A stretch of 64,000 nt of DNA, taken from NCBI RefSeq assembly GCF_025466085.1, contig NZ_JANLOD010000074.1, positions 186,001 to 250,000 on the forward strand. Direction: 5' to 3'. This document shows, one piece after another, positions 37,759 through 45,785 of the stretch. The translations under genes and the position numbers were made by a program. Every line of letters begins with the position of its first letter. The stretch's first letter is position 1. The stretch is from Pseudomonas sp. 14P_8.1_Bac3 (lineage in GTDB: Bacteria; Pseudomonadota; Gammaproteobacteria; Pseudomonadales; Pseudomonadaceae). The notes beneath the pieces are model-generated. The model searched no databases. It worked only from the letters and a program-made list of their open reading frames with translations, and was not told where the DNA came from.

Positions 37759-38837
37759 TGCAGCAACAGCGAGAGCCAACAGCCTCGGAAAGCTACTTCT
37801 GGCCTAGTGTCTGGGCGATTGTCTTGCACGTGCTGGTGTTCGGCATGCTGTTCGTCAGTTTTGCCTTCACACCGGAGCTGCCGCCGGCCAAGCCGATTGT
37901 CCAGGCGACCCTGTACCAACTGAAGTCGAAAAGTCAGGCGACCACCCAGACCAATCAGAAGATTGCGGGTGAGGCGAAGAAATCCGCCGCGCGCCAGACC
38001 GAAGTCGAGCAGATGGAGCAGAAGTTGATCGAGCAGGAAGCGATCAAAGCCGCGGAACAAAAGAAGGAAGACGCGGCTCAAAAAGCCGAAGAATCCAAGA
38101 AAGCCGACGAGACCAAGAAAGCGGAAGAGGCGAAAAAGGCTGATGAAGCCAAGAAAGCCGATGAAGCCAAGAAGACCGCCGAAGCCAAGAAGGCAGAAGA
38201 GAAACAATTGGCTGATATAGCCAAGAAGAAATCTGAAGAAGAAGCCAAGAAGGCTGCTGAAGAAGAGGCCAAAAAAGCGGCCGCTGAAGAAGCGAAGAAA
38301 AAGATCGTCGAAGACGCGAAGAAGAAAGCCGCGGAAGACGCCAAGAAGAAATCTGAGGCTGAAGAGGCGAAGAAGAAAGTCGCCGAAGACGCGAAGAAGA
38401 AAGCTGCTGCCGATGCTGCGAAGAAGAAATCGCAGGATGCGGCACGTAAATCCGCCGAAGAGAAAAAGGCCCAGGCCCTGGCAGATTTGCTTTCCGACAC
38501 GCCGCAGCGTCAGCAGGCCTTGGCGGATGAGCAGGGTGACGAAGTCGCGGGCAGTTTCGATGACCTGATTCGTGCTCGTGCAGCAGAAGGCTGGGCTCGC
38601 CCTCCTTCGGCACGCAAAGGCATGACGGTCGTTCTGCAAATCGGCATGTTGCCGGACGGTACGGTGACTTCGGTCAGCGTTTCCAAGTCCAGTGGTGACG
38701 GTCCGTTTGACGCATCGGCAGTTGCCGCGGTCAAGAATATTGGACGTTTGACAGAAATGCAGGGAATGAAGCCGAGCGATTTCGCTCCGTATCGTTCATT
38801 CAAGATGACATTCACACCTGAGGATCTAGCCTTGTGA
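37758..38837 (+). CDS. tolA: TolA envelope-spanning protein
   Basis: A 359-residue protein. One membrane helix lies at about 15-36. The long helical domain II (about 60-240) is made of Lys/Ala/Glu repeats such as AKKADEAKKADEAKK, encoded by near-identical DNA repeats at 38100-38440. The C-terminal domain III (about 255-359) is TonB-like, with AAEGWARPPSARKGM and SGDGPFDASAVAAVKN. It reaches across the periplasm to Pal and TolB. The last 4 bp overlap tolB (GTGA). Confidence 0.97.
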   Translation: MQQQREPTASESYFWPSVWAIVLHVLVFGMLFVSFAFTPELPPAKPIVQATLYQLKSKSQATTQTNQKIAGEAKKSAARQTEVEQMEQKLIEQEAIKAAEQKKEDAAQKAEESKKADETKKAEEAKKADEAKKADEAKKTAEAKKAEEKQLADIAKKKSEEEAKKAAEEEAKKAAAEEAKKKIVEDAKKKAAEDAKKKSEAEEAKKKVAEDAKKKAAADAAKKKSQDAARKSAEEKKAQALADLLSDTPQRQQALADEQGDEVAGSFDDLIRARAAEGWARPPSARKGMTVVLQIGMLPDGTVTSVSVSKSSGDGPFDASAVAAVKNIGRLTEMQGMKPSDFAPYRSFKMTFTPEDLAL

Positions 38838-40135
38838 GAAACCTTCTTCGAGGAATGCTGGTCGTGATCTGCTGCATGGCAGGGATAGCGGCGGCAGATG
38901 AAAAGAACATTCTGGTCACCAGCGGCAGCGATCGGGCCACCCCGATTGCCGTTGTGCCGTTCGGCAACCAGGGCGGTAGCGTGCTGCCGGACGACATGGC
39001 CGAAATCATCGGTAACGACCTGCGCAACTCGGGTTACTACTCGCCGATTCCAAAGCAGAACATGATCAGCCAGCCGAGCCAGGCCAGCGAAATCATCTAC
39101 CGCGACTTCAAGGCGCTGGGCGCCCAGTACGTCATGGTCGGCAGCATTGCTCCAGCGGGCGGTCGCCTGCAGGTTCAATACGCTTTGTTCAACGTCGCCA
39201 CCGAGCAGCAAGTGCTGACCGGCAGCGTGTCGGGCAGTGTCGATCAGTTGCGCGACATGGCGCATTACATCTCTGACCAGTCGTTCGAAAAACTCACCGG
39301 TATCAAAGGTGCGTTCTCGACTCGTCTGCTGTACGTGACGGCAGAGCGTTTCTCCGAGAAGAACACGCGCTACACGCTGCAACGTTCCGACTATGACGGT
39401 GCCCGCGCCGTGACCCTGCTGCAATCGCGCGAGCCGATCCTGTCGCCGCGTTTTGCACCGGACGGCAAGCGCATCGCTTATGTGTCGTTCGAGCAGAAGC
39501 GTCCGCGTATCTTCATGCAGAACATCGACACCGGTCGCCGTGAGCAAATCACAAACTTCGAAGGCCTGAATGGCGCGCCTGCCTGGTCGCCGGATGGCAA
39601 TCGCCTGGCGTTCGTATTGTCGAAAGACGGCAACCCGGACATTTATGTGATGAACCTGGGTTCGCGTCAGATCACGCGCGTTACCAACGGTCCCGGCATC
39701 AACACCGAACCGTTCTGGGGCAAGGATGGTTCGACCATCTACTTCACTTCGGACCGTGGCGGCAAGCCTCAGATCTACAAAACCAGCGTGGGCGGTGGCG
39801 GTGCGGAGCGTGTGACCTTTATCGGTAACTACAACGCCAACCCCAAGCTGTCGGCTGATGAAAAGACCCTGGTAATGATTCACCGCCAGGACGGTTTCAC
39901 TAATTTCAAGGTGGCGGCCCAGGATTTGCAGCGCGGTAGCGTAAAAATCCTCACTGATAGCACTCTGGACGAGTCGCCTACTGTTGCGCCCAACGGCACC
40001 ATGGTAATCTACGCCACCCGCCAGCAGGGCCGGGGAGTCTTGATGCTCGTGTCCATTAATGGACGCGTAAGGCTCCCGCTTCCTACCGCACAAGGCGAAG
40101 TCAGAGAACCTTCCTGGTCCCCTTACCTGAACTGA
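38834..40135 (+). CDS. tolB: TolB periplasmic beta-propeller protein
   Basis: A 433-residue protein. A signal peptide spans 1-21 (LLRGMLVVICCMAGIAAA). An N-terminal domain at about 25-150 is followed by a six-bladed propeller with repeats such as APAWSPDGNRLAFVLSKDG and NTEPFWGKDGSTIYFTSDRGG. It binds Pal and OmpA-type proteins in the periplasm. The GTG start overlaps tolA by 4 bp. Confidence 0.97.
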   Translation: MRNLLRGMLVVICCMAGIAAADEKNILVTSGSDRATPIAVVPFGNQGGSVLPDDMAEIIGNDLRNSGYYSPIPKQNMISQPSQASEIIYRDFKALGAQYVMVGSIAPAGGRLQVQYALFNVATEQQVLTGSVSGSVDQLRDMAHYISDQSFEKLTGIKGAFSTRLLYVTAERFSEKNTRYTLQRSDYDGARAVTLLQSREPILSPRFAPDGKRIAYVSFEQKRPRIFMQNIDTGRREQITNFEGLNGAPAWSPDGNRLAFVLSKDGNPDIYVMNLGSRQITRVTNGPGINTEPFWGKDGSTIYFTSDRGGKPQIYKTSVGGGGAERVTFIGNYNANPKLSADEKTLVMIHRQDGFTNFKVAAQDLQRGSVKILTDSTLDESPTVAPNGTMVIYATRQQGRGVLMLVSINGRVRLPLPTAQGEVREPSWSPYLN

Positions 40136-40187
40136 CGCGGCGCTATACGTTTTACTTAACACACTGGGGTTCATTAGGAGTTTCACG

Positions 40188-40685
40188 ATGGAAATGCTGA
40201 AGTTTGGTAAATTTGCTGCGCTGGCTCTGGCCATGGCTGTAGCTGTAGGTTGCTCGTCCAAAGGCGGCGACAATGCCGGTGAAGGCGCTGTTGATCCAAA
40301 CGCTGGTTACGGCGCAAACACTGGTGCTGTTGATGGCTCCCTGAGCGAAGAAGCTGCTCTGCGCGCAATCACCACCTTCTACTTCGAATACGACAGCTCG
40401 GACCTGAAGCCAGAAGCCATGCGCGCTCTGGACGTTCACGCCAAAGACCTGAAAGCAAACGGCGCTCGCGTTGTTCTGGAAGGCAACACCGACGAACGTG
40501 GTACTCGTGAGTACAACATGGCACTGGGCGAGCGTCGTGCGAAAGCCGTTCAGCGCTACCTGGTACTGCAAGGTGTTTCCCCAGCTCAGCTGGAACTGGT
40601 TTCCTACGGCGAAGAGCGTCCAGTTGCTACCGGCAACGACGAGCAGTCCTGGGCTCAAAACCGTCGCGTCGAACTGCGTAAGTAA
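40188..40685 (+). CDS. pal: peptidoglycan-associated lipoprotein Pal (OprL)
   Basis: A 165-residue outer-membrane lipoprotein. The lipobox is AVGC with the lipidated Cys22. After an acidic linker, the OmpA-like domain (about 60-165) holds YFEYDSSDLKPEA and NTDERGTREYN, the peptidoglycan-binding loop. TAGGAG lies 7-8 bp before the ATG, and the 52-bp gap after tolB may hold an extra promoter, as Pal is made in large excess. Confidence 0.97.
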   Translation: MEMLKFGKFAALALAMAVAVGCSSKGGDNAGEGAVDPNAGYGANTGAVDGSLSEEAALRAITTFYFEYDSSDLKPEAMRALDVHAKDLKANGARVVLEGNTDERGTREYNMALGERRAKAVQRYLVLQGVSPAQLELVSYGEERPVATGNDEQSWAQNRRVELRK

Positions 40686-40691
40686 TTCGCC

Positions 40692-41528
40692 ATGCGAACG
40701 TGCCGTCGTGCTGTAACTGTTTTGGCTCTCAGTCTCGCACCGCTTGCGGTGTGGGCTGCGGTTCCTGTGGTCGAGAACAACTCCGGCTATGACAATAGCG
40801 GGAGCAGCTATCCGCCTGCAGGTTACGGTACGAACGGCGCCTATGCCGGGGGAGGGGTTTCGGCCCCTGTCTCGGCACAGGGCGAGCTGTTCAACCAACT
40901 GCAATCGATGCAGGAGCAGATCTCGCGCCAACAAGGCATCATCGAAGTTCTGCAAAACGACGTAGCGCGCATGAAGCAGGAAAACCTGGAGCGATACCAG
41001 GATCTTGATCGGCGCATAGGATCCGGCGTTGCACCAGCCGCGACTTCCGAGAATTCTTCCACCGGTGGCGATCTCAACGCCCCCGGCGCAGCAGCGGGTG
41101 CAGGTGCGGCCACCGCCGCTCAAGCCCCGGCCGCGGGTAGCGAACCGGCTGATCCGGCGAAGGAAAAGCTGTATTACGATGCAGCCTTCGACCTGATCAA
41201 AGCCAAGGATTTCGATAAGGCCAGCCAGGCTTTTACCGCTTTCCTGCGTAAATACCCGAACAGTCAGTACGCGGGCAACGCTCAGTACTGGCTGGGCGAA
41301 GTGAACCTGGCCAAAGGCGATCTGCAAGGTGCAGGTCAGGCATTCGCCAAGGTTTCGCAGCTGTACCCCAAGCACAACAAAGTGCCTGATTCGCTGTACA
41401 AGCTGGCTGATGTAGAACGCCGCCTCGGTCATCTCGACAAGGTCAAAGGAATTCTGCAACAGGTTGTGTCCCAATATCCGGGCACGTCCGCCGCTCAGTT
41501 GGCCCAACGCGATCTGCAAAAAATGTAA
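40692..41528 (+). CDS. cpoB: CpoB (YbgF) cell-division coordinator
   Basis: A 278-residue periplasmic protein. A signal peptide covers 1-22 (VLALSLAPLAVWA). A coiled coil lies at about 60-105 (LFNQLQSMQEQISRQQGI), then an Ala-rich linker, and TPR repeats from about 155 to 278 (YYDAAFDLIKAKDFDKASQ, AFAKVSQLYPKHNKVPD). CpoB links PBP1B activity to Tol in E. coli. It is 6 bp after pal and ends the operon at a terminator. Confidence 0.94.
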   Translation: MRTCRRAVTVLALSLAPLAVWAAVPVVENNSGYDNSGSSYPPAGYGTNGAYAGGGVSAPVSAQGELFNQLQSMQEQISRQQGIIEVLQNDVARMKQENLERYQDLDRRIGSGVAPAATSENSSTGGDLNAPGAAAGAGAATAAQAPAAGSEPADPAKEKLYYDAAFDLIKAKDFDKASQAFTAFLRKYPNSQYAGNAQYWLGEVNLAKGDLQGAGQAFAKVSQLYPKHNKVPDSLYKLADVERRLGHLDKVKGILQQVVSQYPGTSAAQLAQRDLQKM

Positions 41529-41550
41529 GCCTGTTTGACCCGTTTCGAAG

Positions 41551-41576
41551 AAACCCGCGCTTGTCGCGGGTTTTTT
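41551..41576 (+). terminator. tol-pal operon terminator
   Basis: AAACCCGCG with CGCGGGTTT around CTTGT, followed by a run of T, 22 bp after the cpoB stop. Confidence 0.92.
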
Positions 41577-41694
41577 CGTTAGAATTCACGCCCTTTTTAT
41601 GAAACACGCTTTTTGGGATCTGCGCGTTGGCGGGGTTCCTTGAAGTGCCTGACGGAGGCGGACAGCCTGTTTAGCTGTTACGCCCGTGGCGACT

Positions 41695-42342
41695 ATGCAA
41701 GACACATTGAGAATCACCGAAGTTTTTTACTCGTTGCAGGGTGAAACGCGGACTGCCGGGCTGCCCACTGTTTTTGTGCGCCTGACCGGTTGCCCATTGC
41801 GTTGCCAATACTGCGACAGCGCCTACGCGTTCTCTGGCGGCACGGTCCGCACACTCGACGACATTCTCGAACAAGTGGCCGGCTTCCGCCCGCGTTATGT
41901 CTGCGTTACCGGCGGTGAGCCGTTGGCGCAGCCTAATGCCATCCCTTTGCTCAAGCAGTTGTGCGACGCCGGTTACGAAGTGTCACTGGAAACCAGTGGT
42001 GCGCTCGATATCTCGGCGGTAGATTCCCGGGTCAGTCGCGTGGTCGACCTGAAAACTCCGGGTTCGAAGGAAGCGCAGCGCAATCGCTACGAAAATATCG
42101 AATTGCTCACGCCCAACGATCAGGTGAAGTTTGTCATCTGCTCGCGGGAAGACTACGACTGGGCGGTGTCCAAGCTGATTCAATACGGTCTGGACCGGCG
42201 CGCCGGCGAAGTGTTGTTCTCGCCAAGTCACCATGACCTGAATGCTCGGGACCTGGCTGACTGGGTGGTGGCGGACAACCTGCCAGTGCGTTTGCAATTG
42301 CAGCTGCATAAATATCTTTGGAATGACGAACCGGGGCGCTGA
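41695..42342 (+). CDS. queE: 7-carboxy-7-deazaguanine synthase
   Basis: A 215-residue radical SAM enzyme of queuosine precursor synthesis. The Fe-S cluster motif is CPLRCQYC (Cys-X3-Cys-X2-Cys), preceded by YSLQGETRTAGLPTVFVRLTG in two parts, and the SAM-binding VCVTGGEPLAQP follows. GTG 41686 is an alternative start; neither has a good Shine-Dalgarno sequence, and 41695 matches the P. aeruginosa protein as I recall it. queC follows after 1 bp, so they form an operon. Confidence 0.95.
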   Translation: MQDTLRITEVFYSLQGETRTAGLPTVFVRLTGCPLRCQYCDSAYAFSGGTVRTLDDILEQVAGFRPRYVCVTGGEPLAQPNAIPLLKQLCDAGYEVSLETSGALDISAVDSRVSRVVDLKTPGSKEAQRNRYENIELLTPNDQVKFVICSREDYDWAVSKLIQYGLDRRAGEVLFSPSHHDLNARDLADWVVADNLPVRLQLQLHKYLWNDEPGR

Positions 42343-42343
42343 T

Positions 42344-43036
42344 ATGACTGATCAACTGAACACTGCCGAAAAACGTGCGGTCATCCTGCTGTCCGGCGGC
42401 CTCGACTCGGCGACGGTGGTCGCCATGGCTCGGGCCGAAGGCTATCGCTGCTACACCATGAGCTTCGATTACGGTCAGCGCTCTCACGCCGAGTTGTACG
42501 CCGCCGAGCGTGTGGCCCGGGACCTGGGTGTGGTCGAGCACAAGGTGATTGGATTGAACCTGAACGGCATCGGTGGTTCGGCACTGACCGACAGCAGCAT
42601 CGACGTGCCGGAGGAGGCGGGCGAAGGCATTCCGGTGACCTACGTACCTGCTCGAAACACCGTTTTTCTGTCCCTGGCACTGGGTTGGGCCGAAGTCCTT
42701 GGCGCACGTGACATCTTCATCGGGGTGAACGCAGTGGATTACTCCGGCTACCCGGACTGCCGCCCCGAGTTCATCGAGTCCTTCGAGCGCATGGCCAACC
42801 TGGCGACCAAGGCCGGCGTAGAGGGTAATGGTTTCCGTATCCAGGCGCCTTTGCAAAACCTGAGCAAGGCGCAAATCGTCCAGGCGGGGGTGAAGCTGGG
42901 CGTTGATTACGGTCTGACCGTGTCCTGCTATCAGGCCGACGATAATGGCCGCGCATGCGGTAAATGCGACAGCTGCAGATTGCGCGCGGAAGGCTTCGCG
43001 ACGGCCGGAATCAGCGATCCAACGCCTTATTTCTGA
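42344..43036 (+). CDS. queC: 7-cyano-7-deazaguanine synthase
   Basis: A 230-residue ATP-dependent enzyme converting CDG to preQ0. The PP-loop is LLSGGLDSATVVAMA. The C-terminal zinc site holds Cys residues in SCYQADDNGRACGKCDSC. The ATG at 42344 overlaps nothing but follows the queE TGA by one base. It ends 63 bp before tRNA-Lys. Confidence 0.96.
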   Translation: MTDQLNTAEKRAVILLSGGLDSATVVAMARAEGYRCYTMSFDYGQRSHAELYAAERVARDLGVVEHKVIGLNLNGIGGSALTDSSIDVPEEAGEGIPVTYVPARNTVFLSLALGWAEVLGARDIFIGVNAVDYSGYPDCRPEFIESFERMANLATKAGVEGNGFRIQAPLQNLSKAQIVQAGVKLGVDYGLTVSCYQADDNGRACGKCDSCRLRAEGFATAGISDPTPYF

Positions 43037-43099
43037 TTTATTTCAAATAAGGTGTTGAATAACCTTTAAAAATCAGTATTATACGCGCCACCACACAGC

Positions 43100-43175
43100 G
43101 GGTCGTTAGCTCAGTTGGTAGAGCAGTTGGCTTTTAACCAATTGGTCGTAGGTTCGAATCCCACACGACCCACCA
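43100..43175 (+). tRNA. tRNA-Lys (anticodon TTT)
   Basis: A 76-nt cloverleaf: acceptor GGGTCGT/ACGACCC, a D arm with AGCTCAGTTGGTAGAGC, anticodon loop CTTTTAA with TTT, T loop GGTTCGAATCC, and encoded CCA. In P. aeruginosa the same gene next to queC is the known attachment site for PAPI-type islands; here nadA follows at once with no island. A TATTATACGCGCC promoter-like -10 (43076-43084) lies just upstream. Confidence 0.98.
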
Positions 43176-43449
43176 TTTTTGTAGCAGTTTTAAAAGTCTG
43201 GAAGGCCCACGCAAGTGAGGATTTCCGGATTTTTTTTTGCCCTCGATTTAAGGTCGCAGTCCGTTCGGGACTGCGCCGCATGACGCAAGTCAGAATCATC
43301 TTTTGCATCCACCGGATATTCTGTAGCCTTGCGCAGCTTCACCGCTGTCCGTGCCTGATGAATACTCACTTTCCCGGCGGTACCCTGAAGGGTCCGGAGC
43401 CGGGTGTATACTCGACTTTCGCGCGAAAGCGCCTGCAGGTCTTGCGAAC

Positions 43450-44508
43450 ATGACGCAGATTTCCGAACGCCTTCTGGTTCAAGCCCACCTCGACGCCAAG
43501 CAGCCCAAGCCGCTGACTGCTGAAGAGGAGGCTTACTACCGCGCTGCCATCGCCGCCGAGCTCAAGGCTCAGGACGCGGTGCTGGTTGCCCACTTCTATT
43601 GTGATCCGGTCATTCAGGCACTCGCTGAAGAAACCGGTGGCTGTGTCTCCGACTCGCTGGAGATGGCCCGCTTCGGCAATGCGCATCCGGCCAAGACCGT
43701 CGTCGTCGCCGGTGTGAAGTTCATGGGCGAAACCGCCAAGATCCTTAACCCTGAAAAGCGCGTGCTGATGCCGACGCTGGAAGCGACCTGCTCGCTGGAC
43801 CTGGGTTGTCCGGTGGACGAATTCTCGGCGTTCTGCGATCAGCATCCAGAACGTACTGTCGTGGTCTACGCCAACACATCCGCGGCGGTCAAAGCCCGGG
43901 CGGATTGGGTTGTGACCTCAAGTTGTGCACTGGAGATCGTCGAAAGCCTGATGGATAACGGCGAAACGATCATCTGGGGCCCGGACAAACATCTGGGCAC
44001 CTACATCCAGCGCAAGACCGGTGCCGACATGTTGCTGTGGGACGGTGCCTGCATCGTCCACGAAGAATTCAAATCCAAACAACTTGAAGACATGAAGGCG
44101 TTGTACCCGGACGCAGCGATTCTGGTGCATCCGGAATCGCCGACGTCGGTGATCGAACTGGCCGATGCCGTGGGTTCCACCAGCCAGCTGATCGCTGCGG
44201 CGCAAAGCCTGCCGAACAAGACGCTGATCGTCGCCACCGACCGCGGCATCTTCTACAAGATGCAGCAGCTGTGCCCGGACAAGGTATTCATTGAGGCGCC
44301 AACGGCGGGTAACGGTGCTGCATGCCGCAGTTGCGCGCACTGCCCATGGATGGCGATGAACACGCTTGAGCGGACGCTGAAGAGCTTGAAGGAAGGGGCC
44401 AACGAGATCTTTGTCGATCCTGCGTTGATTCCTCAGGCGATTCGCCCGCTCAAACGCATGCTCGATTTCACTCAGGCGGCGCGGATGAAGTTGGCCGGTA
44501 ACGCCTGA
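43450..44508 (+). CDS. nadA: quinolinate synthase NadA
   Basis: A 352-residue enzyme joining iminoaspartate and DHAP to quinolinate for NAD synthesis. Three cluster or conserved cysteines are visible in HFYCDP, EATCSLDLGCP and the C-terminal CRSCAHCPWMAMN. ATG 43450 is chosen over the open frame from 43351 as it gives the usual 352 residues. No NadR or NiaR site is recognised. It ends at a REP-like hairpin. Confidence 0.97.
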   Translation: MTQISERLLVQAHLDAKQPKPLTAEEEAYYRAAIAAELKAQDAVLVAHFYCDPVIQALAEETGGCVSDSLEMARFGNAHPAKTVVVAGVKFMGETAKILNPEKRVLMPTLEATCSLDLGCPVDEFSAFCDQHPERTVVVYANTSAAVKARADWVVTSSCALEIVESLMDNGETIIWGPDKHLGTYIQRKTGADMLLWDGACIVHEEFKSKQLEDMKALYPDAAILVHPESPTSVIELADAVGSTSQLIAAAQSLPNKTLIVATDRGIFYKMQQLCPDKVFIEAPTAGNGAACRSCAHCPWMAMNTLERTLKSLKEGANEIFVDPALIPQAIRPLKRMLDFTQAARMKLAGNA

Positions 44509-44535
44509 AGTCTGTCAGTTAAGCCACACACAACA

Positions 44536-44569
44536 CACTGTGGGAGCGAGCAAACCCGCTCCCACAGTG
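44536..44569. terminator. hairpin between convergent nadA and RDD genes
   Basis: A 13-bp perfect stem (CACTGTGGGAGCG with CGCTCCCACAGTG) and an 8-nt loop, followed by GTTTTC on the plus strand. The arms are a shortened REP sequence, so a REP seems to serve as the terminator for nadA. Confidence 0.75.
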
Positions 44570-44585
44570 GTTTTCGTGAGGCTGA

Positions 44586-45074
44586 TTATTTGGTCTTCTT
44601 CGGAATGCGGACAAGCTGGGTGCCCGAATACATGTCATGCCAGCTGCGTTTCTGTCTGTCGAACAGCGACCAGATAAACCCAAGGCCGACACACAGCAAC
44701 GACGCAATCGACACCACGAACCGCAACAGCGCCTGCCATAAGCTGATGGATGAACCATCCGCGTTCTGCACGCGAATGCACCATACCTGCATGCCCAACG
44801 TCTGACCGGACCAGGTCCAGAACTTGGCAAAAAAACCAAACAACACAAACAGCAATACCGTCGACAGCAAGGGATCGCCATCCAGCGCACCGGCTTCGGT
44901 CAGGGTGCGCATTTTGTCTTCGCCAATGATCGCCATCTGGATCATCTTGTAAACGCCGCTGGTGACGATCAGCAGGGCAGTGCACAGCAGGAAATCATAA
45001 AACATCGCTGCCAGGCGACGACCCAGGGTCGCGGCGGGAAAGTCGCCCTGTGGTTTGAGCAGGTGTTTCGACAT
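44586..45074 (-). CDS. RDD family membrane protein
   Basis: A 162-residue protein. The RDD signature LGRRLAAMFYDFLLCTALL is followed by a second helix, and the third region has GQTLGMQVWCIRVQNADGSS. Three membrane segments are seen near 25-50, 75-100 and 115-135. It is shorter than the RDD protein at 2655-3380 and is not closely similar. Function is unknown. Confidence 0.85.
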   Translation of the reverse strand: MSKHLLKPQGDFPAATLGRRLAAMFYDFLLCTALLIVTSGVYKMIQMAIIGEDKMRTLTEAGALDGDPLLSTVLLFVLFGFFAKFWTWSGQTLGMQVWCIRVQNADGSSISLWQALLRFVVSIASLLCVGLGFIWSLFDRQKRSWHDMYSGTQLVRIPKKTK

Positions 45075-45122
45075 GGCAGGGCTCTCGGCGAAAAAGAAGC
45101 CATTTTACGGATTTACGCGCAC

Positions 45123-45157
45123 AAAAAAGCCCCTGATGTCAGCATCAGGGGCTTTTT
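45123..45157. terminator. bidirectional terminator of the small cold-shock gene
   Basis: A 15-bp stem (AAAAAGCCCCTGATG with CATCAGGGGCTTTTT) around TCAG. Minus-strand reading ends the cold-shock gene 13 bp after its stop. Confidence 0.92.
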
Positions 45158-45169
45158 CGTAACAGAAGG

Positions 45170-45382
45170 TTAGGCTTCTGCTTGTACTTCGTCAGCCTGC
45201 ATGCCTTTCTGGCCCTGCACAGCGATGAAGGTCACTTTCTGGCCTTCTTTCAGGCTTTTGAAGCCATTGCCCTGAATAGCGCGGAAATGCACGAACAGAT
45301 CCGGACCGCTTTCTGGAGTGATAAAACCAAAACCTTTCTCGTCGTTAAACCACTTGACGGTACCGCTCTGACGTTGGGACAT
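45170..45382 (-). CDS. CspA-family cold-shock protein
   Basis: A 70-residue single cold shock domain: [20 protein letters not shown] with RNP1 KGFGFI, then DLFVHFRAI as RNP2. It binds single-stranded nucleic acid and acts as an RNA chaperone. GGAAATAAG lies before the ATG. The leader is long (about 400 bp to gcvT). The product is close to CapB/CspD-type Pseudomonas proteins, but I cannot choose between them. Confidence 0.95.
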
Positions 45383-45785
45383 TTCTTATTTCCTTTGACG
45401 CAAAAATTAATGACAGCCTCCTTCTCATGAAAGAGTACTGGGGCTGGTTGCAGGAGAGTAAGAAGACGTCGAACGGGATGTAGCTAACTTGTAGGCTACT
45501 GCCCAGGTCACGATTCCAAGCGACCCATGCAAACACAGTGAACAAACTCTACGCCAACTACGGGAGAAAAAACAAGCCCTGCGAGAGGCCCGGATTTGCT
45601 CGGGTTGAGGCACTAGTCGGTCCACTAGAGCAGTCTTATTCATTCTCGTTGTTCAAATGTTTTCGATCGTTATAAGCAACGTTCATAAACGAAGCTTACA
45701 GTCGAAGTGATGCACTATTTTATGGCGGTTGCGTTACACATTAGTGCACTGTTAACGCAACCGCGTTACTTATAGAAACAGTCAA
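45383..45785 (-). promoter_or_regulatory. long leader region of the cold-shock gene, downstream of gcvT
   Basis: A 403-bp gap. At 45725-45764 a perfect 12-bp inverted repeat (GCGGTTGCGTTA/TAACGCAACCGC, 16-nt loop) follows gcvT and may be its terminator, though no T run follows. The AT-rich 45655-45720 is the best place for a promoter. A 72-codon minus-strand frame at 45425-45643 opens MNKTALVDRLVPQPEQ; it could be a leader peptide but lacks support. A GC hairpin followed by six T lies near 45566-45590. Long leaders are usual for cold-shock mRNAs. Confidence 0.55.

Noticed and set aside
41577..41694. preQ1 riboswitch before queE
   Set aside because: No H-type pseudoknot pattern with the A-rich tail was found.
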